DNA of 64,000 nt from positions 1,054,001 to 1,118,000 of the forward strand of contig NZ_CP026304.1 in NCBI RefSeq assembly GCF_003054555.1, read 5' to 3'. This stretch comes from Streptomyces lunaelactis (lineage in GTDB: Bacteria; Actinomycetota; Actinomycetes; Streptomycetales; Streptomycetaceae). Within the stretch, counting starts at the first letter, position 1. The number at the start of each line of letters is the position of its first letter. Below, one piece after another: positions 18,757 through 26,347 of this stretch. A program made the position numbers and the translations under genes. The notes below the pieces were generated by a model that was given only the letters and a program-made list of their open reading frames with translations, ran no database searches and was not told the origin of the DNA.

Positions 18757-18794
18757 GCATGCGGCTTCACAGTCGCAACTGCGAGGCCGCATGC
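18757..18794 (-). terminator. Hairpin between precursor and enzymes (attenuator)
   Basis: GCATGCGGC at 18757-18765 is repeated inverted as GCCGCATGC at 18786-18794. The 20-nt loop can itself pair (TCGCA/TGCGA). It lies 26 bp after the precursor stop and 30 bp before the YcaO start, with no T-run. This suits partial termination or message stabilisation that favours precursor over enzymes. Confidence 0.6.
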
Positions 18795-18820
18795 CTTTAG
18801 CAACTATGCGTCCCCGCTGA

Positions 18821-18922
18821 TTACCAGGTGGGGCGGCTGTATCGCTGGCTGGGGCGCACGTCGAGCTCCTCGATCGCGATCTCCTCCTCGGAGACCTCGA
18901 GGATGTTGTCTTCCTTCTCCAT
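18821..18922 (-). CDS. Putative RiPP precursor peptide (33 aa)
   Basis: A short ORF with a strong ribosome site (AGGGAGGTG, 5 nt before ATG). The first 22 residues are acidic and leader-like, containing LEVSEEEIAIEEL, similar in character to TOMM/thiopeptide leaders. The C-terminal tail RPSQRYSRPTW is basic and aromatic, with Ser25, Ser29 and Thr32 as the only hydroxyl targets and no Cys. It is the first gene of an operon with a YcaO fusion and a LanB. Where cleavage occurs and which residues are modified is unknown. The gene is on the minus strand within a longer ORF in another frame, so gene callers may miss it. Confidence 0.8.
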   Translation of the reverse strand: MEKEDNILEVSEEEIAIEELDVRPSQRYSRPTW

Positions 18923-19075
18923 AGTTCACCTCCCTGTCTGTGGGCGGACACCGCGTACGCTAGCTGCGCTGTTCGCCTGGGAACAGCTCGCTCGGACATG
19001 GCAACAATCACTGGTGCCGGACTGATCCTGACAAGCAATCAGGTCGTTGTTAATAATCTTTCCAGTACGGGCATG

Positions 19076-19109
19076 GGTGTTTGCACCAATGGTCACGGAT
19101 GCAAACACC
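19076..19109. promoter_or_regulatory. 10-bp perfect inverted repeat upstream of RiPP operon
   Basis: GGTGTTTGCA and TGCAAACACC are separated by 14 bp, about 155 bp before the precursor ATG. The symmetry and AT-richer surroundings (an 'ttaataatc' stretch lies nearer the gene) fit an operator for a dimeric regulator. A terminator is also possible, but no T-run follows. Confidence 0.45.
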
Positions 19110-19309
19110 ACTGGGAGTCTGAGAGTTCGTAGCGGCGCGCCCCCATCTCTCCCGACGGAGCAGGTGCCACCGTGGATCAGCCCCTCCTCGCCACCCTCAC
19201 CGGCGACATCCCTGCCGAAGCCGCCCGCCTTCGAATCCCAGGGCGACTGGGAAAGCAACGCACGCGTGATGACAACACGGCTGGTGCCACGGGTCGGCGT
19301 TGTATCCCC

Positions 19310-19421
19310 TCATGGGTGCATCAGCGCCTACGTGGCGGGATGGATCCGCCGAAAGTACAAACGGCCGGCGGGCCTGAAGAAGCTGCACGGCGGACGGCCG
19401 ATCGCCCGGGTGGTGTCGTGA
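19310..19421 (+). pseudogene. Remnant of a group II intron maturase C-terminus
   Basis: About 35 codons read SAYVAGWIRRKYKRPAGLKK. This resembles the maturase-specific end of group II intron reverse transcriptases (compare YLMRWIRKKYKRLRxFKK). The stop follows 13 codons later and nothing upstream matches. It is too short for certainty. Confidence 0.4.
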
Positions 19422-19477
19422 AGCCCGAACCGGGCGATGCCGTGCTCCGTCGGCACCGGCGCGCCGGCGGAGCGTCG

Positions 19478-19616
19478 GCCGCCTTGGACGAGCGCGCAGG
19501 TTCTCCAGACGCTTGATCATGGTCTGCCCGGCCGGCCGCCCGTAGCGTCGCAGGCAGCCGTGCGGACGGCCGCAGCGCCGTCCACGACCAGAGCACGGGT
19601 CACCGGAAGGCAGAAC
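19478..19616 (+). promoter_or_regulatory. Conserved leader/promoter module, copy 2
   Basis: This is the intact copy in front of the functional aldo/keto reductase. It begins 'gccgccttggacga', has 'gttctccagacgcttgatca', then a block around 'cgtccacgaccagagcac', and ends in 'ggaaggcagaac' before the ATG, where GGAAGG is the ribosome site. Confidence 0.65.
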
Positions 19617-20642
19617 ATGCAGTACGAGCAGTTGGGCGCCACGGGGGTTTTCGTGTCCCGGATCGCTTTGGGCACGATGACGTTCGGCGGGGCGGGCACG
19701 CCGCCGTGGAGCCTGGTAGGTGGTCTGGACGAGAAGGCCGCGGACGAGCTTGTGGGCCTGGCTCTCGATGCGGGTGTCAACCTCGTCGACACCGCCGACA
19801 TGTACGCCGCGGGCGAGTGCGAGGAGATCCTCGGCCGGGTGCTGGGCTCGAGGCGCCAGGACGTACTGCTTGCCACCAAGCTCTTCGCCCGCATGGGCAC
19901 CGGCCCCAACGACGTCGGTCTGTCCCGGCATTGGGTCACCCGGGCGCTGGAGGACAGCCTGCGCCGACTGCGTACCGACCATATCGACCTGTACCAGATA
20001 CACAGCTTCGATCCGCTGACCCGGGTCGAGGAGACGCTGGCCGCATTGGACGACGCCGTCCGGCAGGGCAAGATCCGTTACATCGGCGCCTCCAACCTGG
20101 CCGCGTGGCAGATGATGAAGTTCCTCGGTGCCTCGCAGCACAGCTCGCTGGAGCGCTTCGTGTCCCAGCAGGTGTACTACTCGCTGGCCGGACGGGACAT
20201 CGAGCGGGAGATCCTGCCCATGGCCAGGGACCAGCAGCTCGCCACGCTGGTGTGGAGCCCGCTCGCCGGCGGGTTCCTGTCCGGCAAGTTCGACCGCAAC
20301 GGCACCAGCGACGACACCGCGCGCCGCGCCATTGCCGACTTCCCGCCCGTGGACCGGGAACGCGGCTGGGACATCGTGGACGCTCTGCGCGTCGTCGCCG
20401 CACGCCACGGCGTGGGTGTGGCCCGCACCGCCCTCGCCTGGGTACTCGCCCAACCCGGGATCACGAGCGTGATCGTCGGCGCGAAGCGCCCCGACCAGCT
20501 CACCGAAAACCTGGCCGCCGTCGACCTCGTACTCACCGACGAGGACCTGGCAGACCTGGACGCGGCCAGCGCGCTCCCGGTCCCCTACCCCAACTGGTGG
20601 GACCAGGGCGCCCTCGAGCACCGGCCGCCGCTGCACTCCTGA
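19617..20642 (+). CDS. Aldo/keto reductase
   Basis: The 341-residue NADPH-dependent reductase of the TIM-barrel superfamily would reduce a carbonyl substrate. The catalytic tetrad is visible as Asp (VDTADMY), Tyr of the same motif, Lys (LLATKLF) and His (YQIHSFD). The C-terminal cofactor region reads ITSVIVGAKRPDQLTENLAA. Length is typical of AKR families 11-14. The ATG is preceded by GGAAGG. It carries the conserved leader module that also precedes a decayed copy at 9751 and the hydrolase at 46676, so these genes may respond to the same signal. It is divergent from the RiPP operon but separated from it by about 700 bp. Confidence 0.9.
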   Translation: MQYEQLGATGVFVSRIALGTMTFGGAGTPPWSLVGGLDEKAADELVGLALDAGVNLVDTADMYAAGECEEILGRVLGSRRQDVLLATKLFARMGTGPNDVGLSRHWVTRALEDSLRRLRTDHIDLYQIHSFDPLTRVEETLAALDDAVRQGKIRYIGASNLAAWQMMKFLGASQHSSLERFVSQQVYYSLAGRDIEREILPMARDQQLATLVWSPLAGGFLSGKFDRNGTSDDTARRAIADFPPVDRERGWDIVDALRVVAARHGVGVARTALAWVLAQPGITSVIVGAKRPDQLTENLAAVDLVLTDEDLADLDAASALPVPYPNWWDQGALEHRPPLHS

Positions 20643-20779
20643 CCCGACGGCGACCGCCACCGGGACACATCGGCAGTCGGCCGCACCCCGGTTGAGCACC
20701 CATCGTTCGCGCTGCGAGCACAGCCGTGGCCGGGCGAGGCGAGGTGGCCGTGCTTGCCGGAGCCGGGACAGCACGGCGT

Positions 20780-20910
20780 AACTGACTGAGTATCAGAAAG
20801 CAATCGTGCGTCGATCGCCGGCCAGGAGCATGCGAGACGTCTTTGGCGTCCCGACGCAGACACCGAACCGAGAGACTTTTCACGGCTGTCACACCCGTGC
20901 ACCGACCCGC
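20780..20910 (+). promoter_or_regulatory. Element shared with the sigma-factor promoter region, copy 1
   Basis: The segment beginning 'aactgactgagtatcagaaa' and running through 'agcatgcgagacgt' aligns with the complement of 29301-29381, upstream of the ECF sigma gene. Similarity continues weakly to about 20910. No sigma gene follows here. The surrounding gap (20643-21247) holds only a doubtful 47-codon ORF at 21026-21169. Confidence 0.5.
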
Positions 20911-21247
20911 GGCCGTTCCAACCGTCAGCGATCACCACGTGCGGCCTGGGCCACGGCTCCAGAGCCGGCAACTGCTCACCGCACCCATCACATTCAACCG
21001 TCCAACCACCTTCCGAGGATCCTTGATGACCCTGGTACCGGCGGCGCGCTCACGCAACAGCTCATCGGCCCCCAATCTCCAAGCGCTGATCCGGGCGCGA
21101 GCCATGCACGACCCAGTGCCGGAGGTCCCTGACGTGTCGCCGTGCTTCGCACGGCGCCACCCTTCGTGACGGTAAGCCGCGCGCTGCGCGTACCCGCACA
21201 CCATCTTTCGCACCACCCGCCGCACACTGCCCCAGAGGAGAAAGAGC

Positions 21248-22093
21248 ATGAGCCGCAGCGACGTCCTGGTAGACGCCGACTGGGTCGAGGCCCACATCGA
21301 GGACCCGAAGGTCGTCATTGTCGAGGTCGACGAGGACACCTCCGCGTACGACAAGAACCACATCAAGAACGCCGTCCGGATCGACTGGAAGTCCGACCTC
21401 CAGGACCCGGTCCGCCGTGACTTCGTCGACCAGGAGGGCTTCGAGAAGCTCCTGTCCGCGAAGGGCATCGCCAACGACGACACCGTCGTCCTCTACGGCG
21501 GAAACAACAACTGGTTCGCCTCGTACGCCTACTGGTACTTCAAGCTCTACGGCCACGACAGCGTCAAGCTCCTCGACGGCGGCCGCAAGAAGTGGGAGCT
21601 GGACTCCCGCGACCTGGTCGACGGCTCCGAGGTCCCCAGCCGCCCGGCGACCGAGTACAAGGCCCAGGCCCAGGACACCTCCATCCGCGCCTTCCGCGAC
21701 GAGGCCGTCGCCGCGATCGGCAAGCTGAACCTGGTCGACGTGCGCTCCCCCGCCGAGTTCAGCGGCAAGCTGCTCGCCCCGGCGCACCTCCCGCAGGAGC
21801 AGTCGCAGCGCCCGGGCCACATCCCGAGCGCCCGCAACATCCCGTGGTCCACGAACGCCAACGAGGACGGCACCTTCAAGTCGGACGACGAACTCAAGGA
21901 GCTCTACGCGGAGGAGCAGGTCGACCTGGCGAAGGACACCATCGCGTACTGCCGCATCGGTGAGCGTTCCGCGCTCACCTGGTTCGTCCTGCACGAGCTG
22001 CTCGGCGTCCAGAACGTCAAGAACTACGACGGCTCGTGGACCGAGTACGGCTCCCTCATCGGCGTGCCGATCGAGCTCGGCGCCAACGAGTAA
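21248..22093 (+). CDS. Thiosulfate sulfurtransferase (tandem rhodanese)
   Basis: The 281-residue cytoplasmic enzyme transfers sulfane sulfur from thiosulfate to cyanide or thiol acceptors. Two rhodanese domains are visible. The N-terminal one is non-catalytic (about 8-120, LYGGNNNWFASYAYWYFKLY). The C-terminal one is catalytic (about 150-275), with active-site loop YCRIGERS containing the reactive Cys. Length and both signatures match the actinobacterial CysA/SseA-type enzymes. The ATG has 'agaggagaaagagc' upstream. It forms a two-gene operon with the DUF1416 gene 40 bp downstream, a pairing seen widely in Streptomyces and mycobacteria. Codon use is strongly biased, suggesting high expression. 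Confidence 0.93.
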   Translation: MSRSDVLVDADWVEAHIEDPKVVIVEVDEDTSAYDKNHIKNAVRIDWKSDLQDPVRRDFVDQEGFEKLLSAKGIANDDTVVLYGGNNNWFASYAYWYFKLYGHDSVKLLDGGRKKWELDSRDLVDGSEVPSRPATEYKAQAQDTSIRAFRDEAVAAIGKLNLVDVRSPAEFSGKLLAPAHLPQEQSQRPGHIPSARNIPWSTNANEDGTFKSDDELKELYAEEQVDLAKDTIAYCRIGERSALTWFVLHELLGVQNVKNYDGSWTEYGSLIGVPIELGANE

Positions 22094-22133
22094 CCCCACT
22101 CCCCTCCCTCCCCGCTCACAAAGGACAGCCTCT

Positions 22134-22421
22134 ATGTGTGGAGCAAGGGCCGGCGGCCCCGACTCCTCGACGATCAAGCACGGCGAGACGACCATCCAGG
22201 GCAGCGTGACCCGTGACGGCGAGCCCGTCACCGGCTACGTCCGCCTGCTGGACTCGACCGGCGAGTTCACCGCCGAGGTCCCGACCTCGGCGACCGGACA
22301 GTTCCACTTCCACGCGGCCGAGGGCACATGGACGGTGCGCGCACTCGTCCCGGGCGCCACGGCGGACCGCACGGTCGTCGCGCAGACCGGCGGCCTGGCC
22401 GAGGTCGCCATCGCCGTCTGA
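22134..22421 (+). CDS. sseC: DUF1416 protein (SseC-like)
   Basis: A 95-residue protein starting MCGARAGGPDSSTIKHGET. It has a carboxypeptidase-regulatory/transthyretin-like beta fold (about 20-90, IQGSVTRDGEPVTGYVRLLD). Its homologues lie directly downstream of thiosulfate sulfurtransferase in mycobacteria (SseC) and Streptomyces, and a role in sulfur transfer is presumed from that linkage only. Cys2 near the N-terminus is conserved in the homologues I know. An 'aaaggacagc' ribosome site precedes the ATG. A strong terminator follows at 22538. Confidence 0.9.
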   Translation: MCGARAGGPDSSTIKHGETTIQGSVTRDGEPVTGYVRLLDSTGEFTAEVPTSATGQFHFHAAEGTWTVRALVPGATADRTVVAQTGGLAEVAIAV

Positions 22422-22537
22422 CGTCCCAACGCGCCTCTCGCACCGCTCGGCGCGGGGACGCGTCACGGGCTACGAGCCGCGGCGCCGACGTGACATCAGC
22501 CGCTCCGCGACGGGCGTCCGTCAGATTCCGATAGCTC

Positions 22538-22592
22538 GAAGGGCCGCACCCCAGGGGGTTGGACGCTTTCCTGGAACCGGGTGCGGCCCTTC
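22538..22592 (+). terminator. Rho-independent terminator of the rhodanese operon
   Basis: GAAGGGCCGCACCC at 22538-22551 pairs perfectly with GGGTGCGGCCCTTC at 22579-22592, a 14-bp GC-rich stem with a 27-nt loop, followed by a pyrimidine-rich stretch. It can act in both directions. Confidence 0.85.
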
Positions 22593-22826
22593 TGGTCGTC
22601 CCGGTTTCCGGTCGTACCCCGAAGGTATGTACGCGTGCCCTTCTTGCCCAGCGCAGGTCAATCGGCCGGACTGTGACGCTGCGGCCAGGGGGTGCGGCAT
22701 CACCGTGGCGATCAGCCAGCAGCAGAGAACCAATGTGCCATGACGCCCGTAGTGCGCTGTGACGCTTTCAGTCCCGGAAGGGGGAGGGCCGCGGTTGCGC
22801 CACTGGCGCCCAGTCGGCTGCAAGCC

Positions 22827-23306
22827 ATGTCCACAACACCCCGTCACCTCATCCACATCACCCCGCTGTATGCGAGCCGACTCGCCGACGCGATGGAGGC
22901 AGGGCGGTCACGTGACTTCGCCACCGCCGTGCGCGCCGCGGACCGGCTGATGAGCGACATGGCCGAGGACGTCGAAGTGACCGTGCCACAACGTCTGGAG
23001 ACGGAGCAGTTCCGGGCTGATCTCGCTTACCTGACCGGAGACTTCCTGCTCGCCACGAGGCTGTGGACGGCAATTGCGCGCTCCTGGACGGAACATACCG
23101 GCCTGCATGGGCGGAGCCGAATCGCCGCCTGCAACGCGGCGGCTTGTTGGATGGAGCTCCAGGGGGTCCAGGCTGTCGGTCTCGCCCCGCAGCTCCTCGA
23201 CATGCTGCGCTTCGTTGCCGCACCGGAGCGCACGGCTGCGGTGAGAGCCGCGGTCGAGCGGCGACTCGGCAGGGTGTTCGTGTCGGTCCGTGTGTCGGCG
23301 GTGTGA
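22827..23306 (+). CDS. Hypothetical protein with helical repeats
   Basis: The 159-residue ORF from ATG 22827 is alpha-helical and resembles two tetratricopeptide-like repeats, for example EQFRADLAYLTGDFLLATRLW and AACNAAACWMELQG. Similar helical tails occur at the C-terminus of some Streptomyces serine/threonine kinases, so this may be a separated domain or truncated gene. The frame is open further upstream but without a ribosome site. It has no neighbour on the same strand within 300 bp. Function unknown. Confidence 0.5.
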   Translation: MSTTPRHLIHITPLYASRLADAMEAGRSRDFATAVRAADRLMSDMAEDVEVTVPQRLETEQFRADLAYLTGDFLLATRLWTAIARSWTEHTGLHGRSRIAACNAAACWMELQGVQAVGLAPQLLDMLRFVAAPERTAAVRAAVERRLGRVFVSVRVSAV

Positions 23307-23479
23307 TCGGGCTCTGTGTGTCGTGAGTTGCCGGACCGCCGAGCGGGCTGAACCAAAGACCCTGGCCGGCGCCGCGAACCAAGGCCCACCAGCATGTACT
23401 GCGGGGCAGCACAACCAGGCGGCCGTCAACGGTTTGCAACGGATTCATATCCGATGCCCTCAGTGTGCTGATCGATCGA

Positions 23480-23498
23480 TGTCCGGCACAGCCGGACA
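23480..23498. promoter_or_regulatory. 19-bp palindrome upstream of aldoxime dehydratase
   Basis: TGTCCGGC and GCCGGACA form a perfect inverted repeat with a 3-bp centre, about 115 bp before the ATG at 23614. Size and position fit an operator. The rest of the gap 23307-23613 holds nothing else recognisable. Confidence 0.4.
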
Positions 23499-23613
23499 AC
23501 AATGTCGTTTCTGGTCAAGTCCCGGGGCGCCGACAGTCAAATCCGGCCACGTATCCGGCTTAGCGTCCAGCCACCCCTGATGCCACTGCTTGCCAGAGGA
23601 GACCGGAGGAGAC

Positions 23614-24651
23614 ATGTCCACAACCGGGCGCTCGGGAACCACCCCGCGCTTCCCCGCGTACAGTTCGCACTTCCCTGAGGACACGCAGGCGTTCGTGTTC
23701 GCCCAGTACGCCTGTCAGGCGGGCTCACTCGGCCAGGCCGCGAACGGCGCCGCCACGATCGCGGAACTGTTCAGCGGGGAGCACCAGCCGGAGGTGCTGG
23801 ACCGCGGATGGTTCACCGACACCGTCGGCGCTCACAATGTCGTCTGGCTGGCCTACTGGTTCGACCTGGAGGCGTACGACCGGTGGCAGCGGTCCGATCG
23901 TGTCCGCTCCGCCTGGGAACAGCTGCCCTCCGACGGCCCGGTCGGCCACTGGCGCGAGGTGTGCGTCATCCCGGTCGAGCGCAACGAGACCCTGCACACC
24001 CACCAGCGTGCCGACTACGCGACCAGCGGCCTGTCCCAGCACGAGGCGGTGGAACACCTTGAGACTCAGGTGCACGACTACTGGGGTGCCGCTCGCGACC
24101 GCATCGCGGACTCGGCCGTCGACCCGTTGGAGCCCGCTCTTCCCGTCTTCGAACCGCAGACCGCCCTCGAGCGCGACACGCTGGGTCGGCGCGTCACCGT
24201 CGAGGTGCCCGGGAACGTCGCCCTGATCCGGACGGCGCAGGACTGGTCCGCCAGCACCCTGTACCGCGAGAAGTACCTGGCCGACGTCAAACCGGCCAAG
24301 GACCGCGGTGTCGACTACCTCGCCACCCACCCGGACTCCGGCTGCATCGCCGCCCGCAATCTCGACGAGGAGTCGGCCGACGGCACATGGCTCGAGCGCA
24401 CCTGCACCATCGCCTGGTTCGCCTCGCTCGAGCACCTCATGACCTGGTGCCGCTCACACCGCACCCACCTGGAGATCTACGCCAGCTTCTTCCAGATGGT
24501 CGGAGGCGGAGAGGGGCCCCTCGACGTCGCGTTCTGGCACGAGGTGTCTGTCCTGCCCAGCGGCTCGGTCACCACCGAGTACGTCAACTGCCACCAGGCG
24601 ACCGGCTTCCTGTCGCTGACCGCCGACCACCGCAGCACCATCACCGTCTGA
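23614..24651 (+). CDS. oxd: Aldoxime dehydratase (heme enzyme)
   Basis: The 345-residue cytoplasmic heme protein dehydrates aldoximes (R-CH=NOH) to nitriles. It matches phenylacetaldoxime dehydratases: NVVWLAYWFDLEAYDRW in the N-terminal half and GCIAARNLDEESADGTWLER later. Two histidines fit the expected roles, His285 (RTHLEIYASF) as proximal heme ligand and His309 (FWHEVSVL) as the distal catalytic residue. The ATG at 23614 has GGAGGAG seven bases upstream. The nitrilase gene follows 44 bp later, so the pair converts aldoxime to acid, and phenylacetate-pathway remnants lie beyond. Length is typical of the family (about 350). Confidence 0.93.
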   Translation: MSTTGRSGTTPRFPAYSSHFPEDTQAFVFAQYACQAGSLGQAANGAATIAELFSGEHQPEVLDRGWFTDTVGAHNVVWLAYWFDLEAYDRWQRSDRVRSAWEQLPSDGPVGHWREVCVIPVERNETLHTHQRADYATSGLSQHEAVEHLETQVHDYWGAARDRIADSAVDPLEPALPVFEPQTALERDTLGRRVTVEVPGNVALIRTAQDWSASTLYREKYLADVKPAKDRGVDYLATHPDSGCIAARNLDEESADGTWLERTCTIAWFASLEHLMTWCRSHRTHLEIYASFFQMVGGGEGPLDVAFWHEVSVLPSGSVTTEYVNCHQATGFLSLTADHRSTITV

Positions 24652-24695
24652 CCGGGACCGGCAGCGTCCGGACCAAGAACAAGGAGACGAAGAAC

Positions 24696-25712
24696 ATGGT
24701 GGAGTACACAGGCACTTTCAAGGCCGCCGTGGTCCAGGCGGAGCCGGTATGGCTGGATGCCGATGCCACGATCGACAAGAGCATCGCCCTGATCGAGGAG
24801 GCCTCCCGGGCGGGAGCGCAGCTGATCGCATTCGGGGAGACCTTCATCCCCGGCTACCCCTGGTGGCTGTGGCTGGACTCGCCCGCCGCGGGCTTTGGGT
24901 TCTTCGGCCGCTACCACGAGAACTCCCTCACCCTGGACGGCCCACGCTTCCGGCTCCTGCTGGATGCGGCCCGTACGCACGGCATCTCCGTGATGGCCGG
25001 GTACAGCGAGCGCAGCGGCGGCAGCCTCTACATGGGCCAGGCACTGATCTCCGCCGACGGTGAACTGGTTTACTCCCGGCGCAAGCTCAAGCCCACCCAC
25101 GTAGAGCGCACCGTCTTCGGCGAGGGCAACGGCTCCGACCTTTCCGTCCACGACACCCCGCTGGGCCGGGTCGGCGGCCTGTGCTGCTGGGAACACCTGC
25201 AGCCGCTGTCCAAGTACGCCATGTTCAGCCAGCACGAGCAGATCCACGTGGCTGCGTGGCCCAGCTTCTCGGTCTACAGGGGAGCCGCCTACGCACTCGG
25301 CCCGGAGGTCAACACGGCCGCCTCCCAGATATACGCCGTCGAAGGGCAGGTCTTCGTGCTGGCCCCCGGCTCGCTGATCGGGGACGCCGCCTTCGATCTG
25401 TTCTGCGACACCCCGGTCAAGCAGCAGCTGCTGCAACGCGGCGGCGGCTTCGCCCAGATCTACGGCCCGGACGGCAGTCCCCTGGCCGAACCGCTGCCCG
25501 AGGACGCCGAAGGCATCCTGTACGCCGACATCGACCTTGCGGCCATCACCATCGCCAAGGCCGCCGCCGACCCCGTCGGGCACTACTCCCGCCCCGACGT
25601 CACCCGCCTACTGCTCAACCAGACCCAGCAGCGCCCGGTGGAACACACCACCCCCAGCACAGAGAGCTGCGACGAGCCGACGCTGTCGGAAACGGAGACG
25701 GCCCAGGCCTGA
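24696..25712 (+). CDS. Nitrilase
   Basis: The 338-residue cytoplasmic enzyme hydrolyses a nitrile to carboxylic acid and ammonia. The triad of the superfamily is Glu48 (FGETFIPGYPWWLW), Lys132 (RKLKPTHVER) and Cys164 (GLCCWEHLQPL). The motif around Cys164 and the PWWLW phrase are those of true branch-1 nitrilases. The 'aaggagacg' site precedes ATG 24696. It is coupled with the aldoxime dehydratase gene upstream and ended by a terminator at 25745. Residues 310-338 are a poorly conserved acidic tail. In this context phenylacetonitrile or a similar arylacetonitrile is a reasonable substrate, by inference. Confidence 0.93.
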   Translation: MVEYTGTFKAAVVQAEPVWLDADATIDKSIALIEEASRAGAQLIAFGETFIPGYPWWLWLDSPAAGFGFFGRYHENSLTLDGPRFRLLLDAARTHGISVMAGYSERSGGSLYMGQALISADGELVYSRRKLKPTHVERTVFGEGNGSDLSVHDTPLGRVGGLCCWEHLQPLSKYAMFSQHEQIHVAAWPSFSVYRGAAYALGPEVNTAASQIYAVEGQVFVLAPGSLIGDAAFDLFCDTPVKQQLLQRGGGFAQIYGPDGSPLAEPLPEDAEGILYADIDLAAITIAKAAADPVGHYSRPDVTRLLLNQTQQRPVEHTTPSTESCDEPTLSETETAQA

Positions 25713-25744
25713 TGTGAGCCACCGTCAACCGCCGGCTCCGGGAA

Positions 25745-25771
25745 ACGGTGCGGGGACCTGCCCCGCACCGT
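25745..25771 (+). terminator. Terminator after nitrilase
   Basis: ACGGTGCGGGG (25745-25755) and CCCCGCACCGT (25761-25771) form a perfect 11-bp stem with a 5-nt loop, 32 bp past the nitrilase stop. Confidence 0.8.
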
Positions 25772-25844
25772 CTCGGGCACCAACCGGTAGGAGTACCCGC
25801 CACACCACAACCGGCGTGTTGGATCACGGCCAGGGAACCGCCTG

Positions 25845-25985
25845 GTGGCCACGGCCCGGGAGCGCACCCGGTTCGGTCGTAGCGGCATGCACGACGTGAG
25901 CGTCCTGCGCGGCGACGAGGTGATCGTGGAGTTCCACGGTCGCAGCCGCAGCATCAGGGAAACACAATCCAAGGAGTCGCATTGA
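25845..25985 (+). pseudogene. paaI: C-terminal remnant of paaI (hydroxyphenylacetyl-CoA thioesterase)
   Basis: 46 codons read [20 protein letters not shown], then [15 protein letters not shown]. This matches the last beta strands of PaaI hotdog thioesterases (compare R-x-G-x-YDVTV and EFRGRSR). The N-terminal two thirds are missing. Its TGA overlaps the TTG start of the paaK remnant, preserving the original operon junction. Confidence 0.6.
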
Positions 25986-26335
25986 CCGTCGAACGGAAGA
26001 CCTCAGAGGCCGCCGCGGCCCGCCGTGGGGAAACCCTGCCCGCGGAGCTGCTGGACGACGCCGAGCAGATGTCGCGCGAGGAGCTCGGAGCCCTCCAGCT
26101 CCGCCGCTTGCGCACGACACTGCGGCACGCGTACGACAACGTCGAGCTGTACCGCATGAAGTTCGAAGAGGCCGGGGTGTCGCCCGAGGACTGTCGCTCG
26201 TTGGAGGATCTGGCCCGGTTCCCCTTCACCACCAAGGCCGATCTGCGCGACACGTACCCCTTCGGTATGTTCGCTGTGCCCATGGCCGACGTCCGCCGCG
26301 TCCATGCCTCCAGCGGCACCACCGGCCGGCCCGAC
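25982..26335 (+). pseudogene. paaK: 5' remnant of paaK (phenylacetate-CoA ligase)
   Basis: About 118 codons from TTG 25982 match the N-terminus of phenylacetate-CoA ligase: [37 protein letters not shown] and the AMP-binding phrase [10 protein letters not shown]. Directly after GRP (near 26332) the similarity stops and the sequence is the antisense of the neighbouring hydroxylase. The ligase is therefore cut at its nucleotide-binding loop and cannot be active. Context (aldoxime dehydratase, nitrilase, paaI) shows it belonged to a phenylacetate route. Confidence 0.8.
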
Positions 26336-26347
26336 CTTGGGCCGGCG

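Noticed and set aside
18727..19038. N-terminal extension of the YcaO gene
   Set aside because: The extension overlaps the precursor gene in another frame, has no ribosome site of its own, and lacks family similarity before MAGRIVRFPRHV. A Cys-rich stretch in it (RSCDCEAACC) is encoded by the hairpin region and is probably not translated.
21026..21169. 47-codon ORF starting MTLVPAARSRNSSS
   Set aside because: No ribosome site of quality and no similarity to any family; it lies in a gap where the homologous sigma-factor gene is absent.
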